Source of the DNA: Saccharopolyspora erythraea
GTDB lineage: Bacteria; Actinomycetota; Actinomycetes; Mycobacteriales; Pseudonocardiaceae
NCBI RefSeq assembly: GCF_018141105.1
Contig: NZ_CP054839.1
Span: 3,906,001-3,970,000 of the forward strand
Length of the DNA: 64,000 nt
Direction: 5' to 3'
How positions within the stretch are numbered: position 1 is the stretch's first letter; each line of letters opens with the position of its first letter. A program made the position numbers and the translations under genes. The notes beneath the pieces are model-generated. The model was given only the letters and a program-made list of their open reading frames with translations, was not told the origin of the DNA and did no database searches. Shown one piece after another: positions 54,034 to 61,478 of this stretch.

Positions 54034-54663
54034 CTACAGCAACCCGGACTGCGCGGCCTTGGTGATGAGCTCGATCCGGTTGCGCGCGTTCAGCTTGCGC
54101 ATCGCGTTGCGCAGGTAGCCGGTGACGGTGTGGCGGGTCAGGCCCAGCCGCTCGGCGATCTCCGGGTTGGTCCGCCCGGCGGCGGCGTGGCGCAGCACGT
54201 CGTACTCGCGCTGGGTGAGCCCGGTGTCGTGCAGGCGCGAGCGCATCCGGGGCGCGGCCCGCTCGCCGACCCGCGGATCGAAGATCGGGATGCCGTGCGC
54301 GGCCTGGTGCACGGCCGAGACCAGGTCGGTCGCGCCCGCGTCCTTGAGCAGGCAGCCGTCGACCCCCGCGTCCAGCGTCGCCTGCAGCGCCGCGTGGTCC
54401 CGGTAGGCGGTGAACACCAGGATGCGCGCCGCGGGGGCGGCCTCGCGCAGCGGAGCCACGATCTCGCTGGCCATCGCATCCGGCAGCCGCAGGTCCAGCA
54501 GGACGACGTGCGGCTGCGCCACGCCGACCAGCCGCACCGCGGTGGCGGCGTCGGCGGCGCTGCCGACCACGCGGATCGCGGGGTTGTCGCGCAGCAGCAG
54601 GCGGACGCCGTCGGTGACGACGGGGTGGTCGTCGACGACCACGACCCGGATGTCCTCGCTCAC
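54034..54663 (-). CDS. LuxR/NarL-family response regulator
   Basis: 209 residues. Receiver domain with VVVVDDHPVVTDG, phospho-acceptor Asp in VVLLDLRLPD, switch region VFTAYRD and Lys in LLKDAG; C-terminal LuxR HTH LTQREYDVLRHAAAGRTNPE then IAERLGLTRHTVTGYLRNAM. The GTG overlaps the stop of the sensor kinase gene by four bases (GTGA), so the two form a two-component system. Confidence 0.92.
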   Translation of the reverse strand: MSEDIRVVVVDDHPVVTDGVRLLLRDNPAIRVVGSAADAATAVRLVGVAQPHVVLLDLRLPDAMASEIVAPLREAAPAARILVFTAYRDHAALQATLDAGVDGCLLKDAGATDLVSAVHQAAHGIPIFDPRVGERAAPRMRSRLHDTGLTQREYDVLRHAAAGRTNPEIAERLGLTRHTVTGYLRNAMRKLNARNRIELITKAAQSGLL

Positions 54664-55844
54664 CACAGCGGAACCCAGACGCGCACGGTCAGGCCACCAT
54701 CCTCGTTGGTCACCACGGACATGGTCCCGCCGACCTCCTCGACGCGGTCGGCGGTCGACCGCAGCCCGATGCCGTTGTGCCCCGCACCGTGGCCGTTCCA
54801 GCCGTTGCCGTCGTCTGCCACCGACACGGCGACGCCGTCGTCGAGCGCGATCACGCTGATCAGCACCGAATGCGCGGCGGCGTGCTTCTCGACGTTGAGC
54901 AGCGCCTCGCGTGCCGCCGCGACCAGCACCCGCGTGCGGTGCGGGCCGCAGTCGGGCGTGGTGCCGATCTCCACGGCCTGCGCCGTGACTCCGGTGCGCC
55001 GCTGGAACGCCGCGCAGTCGCCCGACAGGGTGGCCGCCAGCCCGCCGGAGGGTTCGCCGTGGTCGAGGGCGTGCACCGACTCGCGGAACGCCGAGGCCGT
55101 CTCGGCGATCTGGTTCTCCAGCGACACCAGGCGGTCCAGCAGCGCGGTGCTGCCGTCTTCGGCGTGCGTGCGCAGGTCGCGCAGCTCGGCGCCGATCCGG
55201 AACAGCTGGGCGCCGACCGAGTCGTGCAGCGCGGAGGCGATCCGGCGCCGCTCGGCGGCCGCGGCCGTCTCGCGCTGGCGCCGCGCCGCGTTCGCGGTCT
55301 GCAAGGCCAGTCCGCCGCTGTTGGCGACGTTCACCGCGGCGTCGAGCCGCCTGCCCCCGAAGTCGGTGATCTCGCGCATCGCCGCGTAGACCACGCCGTG
55401 GACCCGCCCGGCCCGGACCATGGGCACCGCCAGCATCGTCCGGATCCCGTCGGCCGAGATCGGCCGGTCGAAGTCGTGCGTGATCAGCTCGGATGCGCAG
55501 TAGTCGTCCACCCAGACCGGCCGCAGCTCGGCGAAGGACAGCCCGCCCAGGCCCAGACCCATCGGCACGTGCAGGTCGTGCAGCCCGTCGGCCCAGGTGC
55601 CGTTCCACTGCCGCAGCACCAGCAACCGGTCGGACTCCACGGGCCCTGCCAGGCCGATGTGCGCGCCGCACTCGTCGCGGATCCGCTGGGCGAGCCCGCG
55701 CAGGGCGACCGTGTCGTCGAGCAGGTTCAGCACCTGGGAGTGCTCGTCGAGGAGCTCGTCGAACCGGACGCCCTGCTCCGCGGCCCGCTCCTCGCTCGCG
55801 CGGTGTCCTCGCCCCACCCCGACCCCAGACGTGTCGACCATCAC
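54660..55844 (-). CDS. GAF-domain sensor histidine kinase (NarL-partner type)
   Basis: 394 residues without membrane segments: an N-terminal coiled part, a GAF domain (about 45-185; GGLSFAELRPVWVDDYCASE), HisKA_3 dimerisation with ERRRIASALHDSVGAQLF (His phosphosite) and an HATPase with EALLNVEKHAAAH and NGIGLRSTADRVEEVGG. A soluble sensor, so the signal is intracellular (perhaps redox, nucleotide or haem via GAF). Start at the GTG or the next codon ATG. Confidence 0.9.
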   Translation of the reverse strand: MMVDTSGVGVGRGHRASEERAAEQGVRFDELLDEHSQVLNLLDDTVALRGLAQRIRDECGAHIGLAGPVESDRLLVLRQWNGTWADGLHDLHVPMGLGLGGLSFAELRPVWVDDYCASELITHDFDRPISADGIRTMLAVPMVRAGRVHGVVYAAMREITDFGGRRLDAAVNVANSGGLALQTANAARRQRETAAAAERRRIASALHDSVGAQLFRIGAELRDLRTHAEDGSTALLDRLVSLENQIAETASAFRESVHALDHGEPSGGLAATLSGDCAAFQRRTGVTAQAVEIGTTPDCGPHRTRVLVAAAREALLNVEKHAAAHSVLISVIALDDGVAVSVADDGNGWNGHGAGHNGIGLRSTADRVEEVGGTMSVVTNEDGGLTVRVWVPLW

Positions 55845-56118
55845 TGTGCAGCACGGCGTCGGCGCACCCGCGCGGCCGGTCCGGTCACCCGGCGTCGCAG
55901 CGGACTTGAGGCTGATCGCCGGAGCGGAATCCTACCGGCGGCGTTCGGCGAGCCGTCCCGCCGCGTCCGCGCAGGGGCGGGGAGGAGGCGGCCGGTCGTG
56001 ATTCGCTGAGCTCTCGGTGTCCGAGCGGTGCCGTTCCGTTTCGGTGCGTGCGAGTGGGTATCCGGTTGAGTGAACACGCTCACCGACGGCGGGCCCGTAG
56101 CACGTTGTGGAGGCGGAA

Positions 56119-56769
56119 ATGCAGGTCTCTGAGTCGACGGCCGAACCCTTCGTGCCTTCCCGGGGCGGACTGCGCGCGCTGCGCGACGCGGCGCGGGACT
56201 GCCGGGGCTGCGACCTCTACAAGTCGGCCACCCAGACGGTCTTCGGGTCCGGACCCTCGAGAGCGCGGTTGTTGTTCGTCGGCGAGCAGCCCGGGGACCG
56301 CGAGGACATCGAGGGCGAGCCGTTCGTCGGTCCGGCGGGCGGGCTGCTCGACCGCGCGCTCGCGGAGGCGGGCATCGAGCGCGGCGACGCCTACCTGACC
56401 AACGCCGTGAAGCACTTCAAGTTCGTGCCCCAGGACCGCGGCAAGCGCCGGATCCACAAGAAGCCGAGCACCACCGAGATGCGCGCCTGCCGGCCGTGGC
56501 TGGTCGCCGAGCTGCGGGTGGTGCGCCCCGAGATCGTCGTGTGCCTGGGCGCCACCGCGGCGCAGGCGCTGATGGGCGGCGACTTCCGCATCAGCAGGGA
56601 GCGCGGTGTGCTGCTGGACTTCCCCGAGATCGCAGGCGTCGAACCGCGCCCGGTGTCGTTGCTGGCCACCACCCACCCCTCGGCGGTGGTGCGGGCGCCG
56701 GACCGCCGCGAGGCGTACCGGGGCCTGGTCTCGGACCTGGAGGTCGTGGCCGCGGCGCTGGGGTCGTGA
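56119..56769 (+). CDS. udgX: UdgX-type uracil-DNA glycosylase
   Basis: 216 residues. Motif A GEQPGDREDIEGEPFVGPAG, then TNAVKHFKFV and the insertion KRRIHKKP (109-116) that defines UdgX; His113 matches the histidine that attacks the abasic sugar and links the protein covalently to DNA. Motif B TTHPSAVVRAP. Cys28, Cys31, Cys124 and Cys142 fit the four [4Fe-4S] ligands. ATG after GGAGG is chosen over a GTG four codons upstream. Divergent from the sensor kinase. Confidence 0.92.
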   Translation: MQVSESTAEPFVPSRGGLRALRDAARDCRGCDLYKSATQTVFGSGPSRARLLFVGEQPGDREDIEGEPFVGPAGGLLDRALAEAGIERGDAYLTNAVKHFKFVPQDRGKRRIHKKPSTTEMRACRPWLVAELRVVRPEIVVCLGATAAQALMGGDFRISRERGVLLDFPEIAGVEPRPVSLLATTHPSAVVRAPDRREAYRGLVSDLEVVAAALGS

Positions 56770-56886
56770 CCGGTCGCGGGGTGATGCCGTCGCGCTGGTT
56801 CGCGGCTCCGGCGAACGGGCACTCCGTCGGTGGCGTCCGGCTGCCGTGTGCACCGGGTGCCCCGTCTCGAAGCGGGGAGGGTCACC

Positions 56887-57414
56887 TTGTCGGGCAACGA
56901 AAACGCAGGTCCGGCGAAGCCGCTGCTGGCGATTTACCTCAACGACCACCTCGCCGGGTCGACCGGAGGGCTGGAGTTGGCCCGCAGGCTGGCACGGGGC
57001 CATCGCGGCACGTCCACGGGGGCCGCCTTGGACGAACTCGCGGAGGAAGTCCGGGAGGACCGAGCGGAACTGGTGCGGATCATCCGGACGCTCGGGTTCT
57101 CCATCGCCCGCCACAAGCTCGTGGTGGCGTGGGCGGGGGAGAAGCTCAGCAGGTTCAAGCTCAACGGCCGGCTGCTGCGCGGTTCACCGCTGAGCACGCT
57201 GGTTGAGCTCGAAGCGATGTTCCTCGGCGTGCAGGGCAAGGCCGCGGGCTGGCGGACGCTGCGCATCATGGCCGGCCGGCTGTCCCGGCTGGACGCCGGG
57301 AAGCTCGACGAACTGCTCGACCGGGCGAACCGGCAGCTCGATCTCCTCGAACGTCTGCGCACGGAGACGGCCGAGGAGATCGCACGCGAGCGTGCCGGTG
57401 GCCAGGTGCCTTGA
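56887..57414 (+). CDS. Hypothetical helical protein (possibly ferritin-like)
   Basis: 175 residues from a TTG with GGGAGGG upstream; a GTG at 56830 is the alternative. All-helical prediction, with LARRLARGHRGTSTGAALDELAEEVREDRAELVRIIRTLG (key ELAEEVREDRAEL) and SPLSTLVELEAMFLGVQGKAAGWRTL. Helix pairs and the acidic/basic periodicity resemble ferritin-like bundles, but a clear di-iron set is not visible. Function unknown. Confidence 0.68.
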   Translation: MSGNENAGPAKPLLAIYLNDHLAGSTGGLELARRLARGHRGTSTGAALDELAEEVREDRAELVRIIRTLGFSIARHKLVVAWAGEKLSRFKLNGRLLRGSPLSTLVELEAMFLGVQGKAAGWRTLRIMAGRLSRLDAGKLDELLDRANRQLDLLERLRTETAEEIARERAGGQVP

Positions 57415-57423
57415 CCGGCGGGA

Positions 57424-60400
57424 TCAGCAGCAGGCGTGCAAGGCGTCGTGGCGGCCGTGCCACCACAACTCCGAGCGGGGCTGCGGCGCGGACCGCTGCG
57501 CCGCTGGTGTCCGCTCCTGCGCGGGGAAGTCGAGCAGCTCGGTCACCTCGTGCAGGACACCGCCGACCATCACCTTGCGCACCGCGGCGGCACGGGTGAT
57601 GTCCGACAGCGGGTCGCCGTCGACCACGGTGAGGTCGGCGTACCTGCCCGGCAGCACCGCGCCGAGCTGGTCGCTCGCGTTGAGCGCTCGCGCGGCGTTG
57701 CCGGTGGCCGTGCGGAGGGCGTCGCCTGCGGTCATACCGTGGGCGACCAGTGCGCGCAGGTTCAGGTGCAGGCTGACGCCGAGGTGGTCGATCGGGGCGT
57801 CGGTTCCGCAGACCACGAGACCACCGGCGTCGCTGATCCGGCGCACGGTGTCCACATTGGCCGCGAGCATCTTCCGGAGTCCCGCTGTGGTCTCGGGTGT
57901 TCGCGACACCAGCGCCATCGTCTCGCGCAGCGCGTCGCGTTCCCACGTGGGGTAGAGCCTGGTGATCCGTTCGTCGGTGAGCCACGATTCGTCGCCGGCC
58001 AGCAGGACGGCGGAAACGAACAGGGTTGGTGTGATCGACATTCCTGCCCGGCTGATCAGCGCGACCACGTCGCCGTAGGAGCGGCCGAGCCTGCTCAGCG
58101 TCTGGGAGTAGCCGAGCCTGCTGGTCGCGCCCAGGTGCTCCATGCCGTGCACCCCGAACCGCGCCGCCGGGTAGGCGTAGTGCGAGGTCACCGGCAGACC
58201 CGTTCCGGCGCGGACCACCTGCTCCTGGGCTGTCGACGGCAGCCGGACGTAGGTCTTGAGCAGGTCGTAGCGCAGCGCACGTGCCCGCTCGAGCTCTCGG
58301 GCCGCCTCCCGCGGGTCGGCTGTCGGCCGGGTGAAGCCGTAGTACACCCGGCTGCCGTCGATCGGCTCGCCCGCCGCGAAGTAGCGGGGACCGAGCCGGT
58401 CACCCGAGGCGGTCGCCTCCCGGTGCTGCACGGCGAGGTAGGCGGGATCGCCGGGGGAACGCACGCTGGTCACGCCGAAGGACAGCCACAGCCTGCCCTG
58501 GCGGGAGCCGAAGAACCGGCCTTCGAGGTGGACGTGCGCGTGCATGTCGACCAGGCCGGGCAGCACGGTGAGCCCGGAAGCGTCGACGACCGCGCTGTGC
58601 GGCCACTCCCGGCGCGAGGTGACTTCGCCGATGCGGTCGCCGTCGATCACGAGGTCGACGTCGCGGCGGAGCACGTCGCGGACCCCGTCCCACAGCGCGC
58701 CCGCCCGCACCACGGTTCGCCCGCTGACGCGGGCCGGGGACCAGGTGAGGTTCAGCGGAACCGCGCGGGAGATGCCCTCGCGGGAGTCGGCCATGCGCAG
58801 TTCACCGAGGCTGAGGTACAGCAGTGTCCGCGAGTCGGGGTGCCACGACGGCGCGTCGGCGATCTCGGTGGTGACCTGGCGCGGTAGGCGGGTCGGCGCG
58901 CCGGAGGCATCGACGGGCACCACCCACAGCACGGCACCCATGACGAACGCGTACGACGAACCGTCGGGCGACCACACCGGCCCGTCCACCCCGCGCCCGC
59001 TCAGCGAGCGGTTCGGCAGCACCTCGTGGTAGGCGATCGCCCCGGTTTCGACCCGGACGGTGAGGATCTGGTTCGCGCCTTCCCTGAAGCGCCGCGACAC
59101 CGGCCGTTGCGCCGCGAAGGCGATCGTCGCACCGTCCGGTGACCAGGTAGGCCGTCCCGGGGCGCGCACCGCGTCGACCACCTCGCGCACTTCGCCGGTG
59201 GAGAGTGTGAGCACGTGGGTCGCGCCGTCCCGGTCCTGGAACGCCAGGCGCGTCCCGTCCGGTGACCACGACGGCGACACCGCCGCCGAGGCAGGGGCGG
59301 TGAGGCGGTGCTCGTCGCCGGTTCGCAGGTCGCGCACCCAGATTCCGGTGGTGCCCGACCGGTCGCTGCAGTAGGCGATCCGGCCTCCGTCCGGCGACCA
59401 CGCCGGGTCGCAGACGTGGAAGCGGTCGTGGGTCAGGCGCTGGGCCCGTCCGTCCAGGTCGCTCACCCAGAGATCGCCGAGCGCGCAGAAGGCGATCCGG
59501 TCGCCGCCGGGGGAGAGGACCGGGCCGGCGATGCCGCGAACGGGGTGGCGGCCCGCTTCGGGGAACGCGGCCGGGGCAGTCGGCTTCGGAGTGCGCACCG
59601 GGGCCGACACGCTGAACGCGATGTCGCGGTGTACTCCGGAGGGCAGGTCCCGGACCCGTATCCGGCCGTCGGCGGTGTAGAGGAGGCGGGCTGCCGACAA
59701 CCAGGTGGGTGCGAAGGGGAACACGTCCTCCTCCGGCGCGGACACGACCGTCCCGGCGACGACGATCCGAGCCGTGCCGGCACCCTGGTTGCGGGGCAAC
59801 GGGCCGTCCATCTCGACGTGGGCGATCGTGTTCCCGTCCGGGTGCCAGCCGGGCGCGTACAGGCGAGAGCCGTCGGACTCGGCGAGCCGCGTGCGCTCCC
59901 CGGCCTCGTTCACCGCGTCGATGGCGGCGTTGTCGACCACCACGGCTATCCGGCTCCCGTCGGGCGACCACCTCGGCTGCGACTCCTCGCCGGTGGGCGC
60001 GGTCCACGGCGCGATCCGGCCCGTCGCGAGGTCGACCACGTGGATGCCGTACCGGCCGCCGCGGTCGGACGAGAACGCGATGCGCGTGCCGTCAGGCGAG
60101 AAGTGCGGTTCCCGGTGGTCGTGCGGGCCTTCGGTGAGCCTGCGTGGTACGCCGCTGCCGGTGGGCACGAGGTACAGGTGGAAGTAGCCTTCCGAATACA
60201 CCTGGCAGACCACGGAACTTCCGTCCGGCGACCAGGACGCCTGGGTCACCTCCATCGCCCGCGGGGTGAGCCGCCGGCCTTCCCCGCCCTGAACGGGCAC
60301 CGCCCACAACGTGCTGAGCACATCGACCACCACGGTCGATCCGTCGGGTGAGACGGCGGCCGACATGTTCGTACCGGCGGTGATCGTCGCGGTGGCGCTG

Positions 60401-60510
60401 CCGTCGGCATCCGCGCTCGCCGCGGAGCGTGTGCCGAGCATCCCGCCGCCGGCGAGGATGCCGCCGGCCTGCAGCAGGCGGCGGCGAGGGAAGGGCGAGG
60501 GTGGTGCCAT
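57424..60510 (-). CDS. Tat-exported TolB-propeller/amidohydrolase fusion
   Basis: 1028 residues. N-terminal twin-arginine signal (FPRRRLLQAGGILAGGGML). Residues about 45-570 contain repeated WSPDG/FSPDG units of a TolB/WD40-like (PD40) propeller. Residues about 590-990 form an amidohydrolase: GLVDMHAHVHLEG (HxH metal site), VTSHYAYPAARFG, AGGLVVCGTDAP (Asp), LNLRALVAHGMTAGDALRTATGNAAR. An extracellular hydrolase of an imide, amide or dipeptide-like substrate is likely. It ends in a Cys-Cys pair. It converges with the helical protein after 9 bases. Confidence 0.88.
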   Translation of the reverse strand: MAPPSPFPRRRLLQAGGILAGGGMLGTRSAASADADGSATATITAGTNMSAAVSPDGSTVVVDVLSTLWAVPVQGGEGRRLTPRAMEVTQASWSPDGSSVVCQVYSEGYFHLYLVPTGSGVPRRLTEGPHDHREPHFSPDGTRIAFSSDRGGRYGIHVVDLATGRIAPWTAPTGEESQPRWSPDGSRIAVVVDNAAIDAVNEAGERTRLAESDGSRLYAPGWHPDGNTIAHVEMDGPLPRNQGAGTARIVVAGTVVSAPEEDVFPFAPTWLSAARLLYTADGRIRVRDLPSGVHRDIAFSVSAPVRTPKPTAPAAFPEAGRHPVRGIAGPVLSPGGDRIAFCALGDLWVSDLDGRAQRLTHDRFHVCDPAWSPDGGRIAYCSDRSGTTGIWVRDLRTGDEHRLTAPASAAVSPSWSPDGTRLAFQDRDGATHVLTLSTGEVREVVDAVRAPGRPTWSPDGATIAFAAQRPVSRRFREGANQILTVRVETGAIAYHEVLPNRSLSGRGVDGPVWSPDGSSYAFVMGAVLWVVPVDASGAPTRLPRQVTTEIADAPSWHPDSRTLLYLSLGELRMADSREGISRAVPLNLTWSPARVSGRTVVRAGALWDGVRDVLRRDVDLVIDGDRIGEVTSRREWPHSAVVDASGLTVLPGLVDMHAHVHLEGRFFGSRQGRLWLSFGVTSVRSPGDPAYLAVQHREATASGDRLGPRYFAAGEPIDGSRVYYGFTRPTADPREAARELERARALRYDLLKTYVRLPSTAQEQVVRAGTGLPVTSHYAYPAARFGVHGMEHLGATSRLGYSQTLSRLGRSYGDVVALISRAGMSITPTLFVSAVLLAGDESWLTDERITRLYPTWERDALRETMALVSRTPETTAGLRKMLAANVDTVRRISDAGGLVVCGTDAPIDHLGVSLHLNLRALVAHGMTAGDALRTATGNAARALNASDQLGAVLPGRYADLTVVDGDPLSDITRAAAVRKVMVGGVLHEVTELLDFPAQERTPAAQRSAPQPRSELWWHGRHDALHACC

Positions 60511-60516
60511 GTCTCC

Positions 60517-60981
60517 TCATTCCGACGGTTTCGCCAGGTAGACCAGTGACAACGTTTCGGCCACCACCTTCCGATCGGTCTCCAGGTAACCGGCCTTGAG
60601 GTAGAGGCGGATGTTGGCAACGCTCCGATCGCCGGTGAACAGCACGAAACGCCGCACGCCCGTCCTGTTCCGGGCCTCGACCGCGCGCAGCAGAGCCGCA
60701 CCGATGCCACGTCCCCGCATGTCCGGCGCCACCACGAGACGGCCGACGTGGCACTCCTCGCCCTTCCGGGTACCGCGCACCGCCCCGACGATCCGCGTGC
60801 CCGCCTTGGCCACCAGCACCCGGCCCGCCGCGATCGCGTCGCGGATCTCCTCGATCGGCTCGGACAGCGCGGAGAAATGCGGGTTGTCGTAGAGCTGCGC
60901 CTCCGACACGTACGCCGCGCGCTGCACGGTCATGACCTCGCCCGCGTCCCGCACGTCCGCGGTGGTGATTCCCCAGTCCAT
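60517..60981 (-). CDS. GNAT-family N-acetyltransferase
   Basis: 154 residues. Acetyl-CoA-binding motif A CHVGRLVVAPDMRGRGIGAALLRAVE with the R/Q-x-x-G-x-G/A pattern (RGRGIG), and NIRLYLKAGYLETDRK at the C-terminus. Acceptor unknown. ATG (MDWGITTAD) with GGAAGGAAG upstream. Its stop is six bases before the propeller/amidohydrolase gene, so the two are probably one transcript. Confidence 0.87.
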   Translation of the reverse strand: MDWGITTADVRDAGEVMTVQRAAYVSEAQLYDNPHFSALSEPIEEIRDAIAAGRVLVAKAGTRIVGAVRGTRKGEECHVGRLVVAPDMRGRGIGAALLRAVEARNRTGVRRFVLFTGDRSVANIRLYLKAGYLETDRKVVAETLSLVYLAKPSE

Positions 60982-61199
60982 CGTCAGTCTTCCTTCCCCG
61001 GAACCAGCCCCGTACCCCCGCGACGAACCCAGCACCCAGGCGGAAAGTATCCGGAACACGTCTCGCCGCGGTAATCACATCGGGATTTGCCGAGGAAGGC
61101 AATCTCGCGATCGTGAGGGTCACCTCGCACCGGCTGCCGGGCAGTCGGCGTGAGTCGGATGCTTCGCGTTGCGCCGCGGAATCCCGCCGCCTCCCATCT

Positions 61200-61225
61200 G
61201 ATTCTCGGGGGACTGCTCCGGGTAT
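61200..61225 (+). promoter_or_regulatory. Possible sigma-B/F-like promoter of the acidic protein gene
   Basis: GATT (61200-61203), 16 bases, GGGTAT (61220-61225), located about 58 bases before the ATG at 61283. The -10 is perfect for the class and the -35 has one mismatch to GTTT. Weak on its own. Confidence 0.35.
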
Positions 61226-61282
61226 TCCTGGAGCACGCCTTCGTGGGAGCGGCGGCGCATTCGACGAGCAGAGGAGGACGTC

Positions 61283-61471
61283 ATGGCGGAGCCGGGCCGA
61301 AGTGCTCACCCGTCCGAACCGGCCGATCCTGCCCGACGCGATCTCGAAGCCGAACGCGGCGACGAACGCGGGCCGGACACCGAGCAGGAGGGACACGTGG
61401 AGATCCACGATCCCGAGCACCCGCCACCGCCACCCAGCATCGAGGACGAGTTCGACGAGGACGAGCAGTGA
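61283..61471 (+). CDS. Small acidic, intrinsically disordered protein
   Basis: 62 residues, rich in Glu, Asp and Pro (ERGDERGPDTEQEGHVEIHD, then a PPPPP run and DEFDEDEQ). AGAGGAGG precedes the ATG. No fold or family is recognised; such proteins may bind basic partners or stabilise them under stress. It converges with the LigD-type gene after 7 bases. Confidence 0.6.
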   Translation: MAEPGRSAHPSEPADPARRDLEAERGDERGPDTEQEGHVEIHDPEHPPPPPSIEDEFDEDEQ

Positions 61472-61478
61472 GCCCCGT

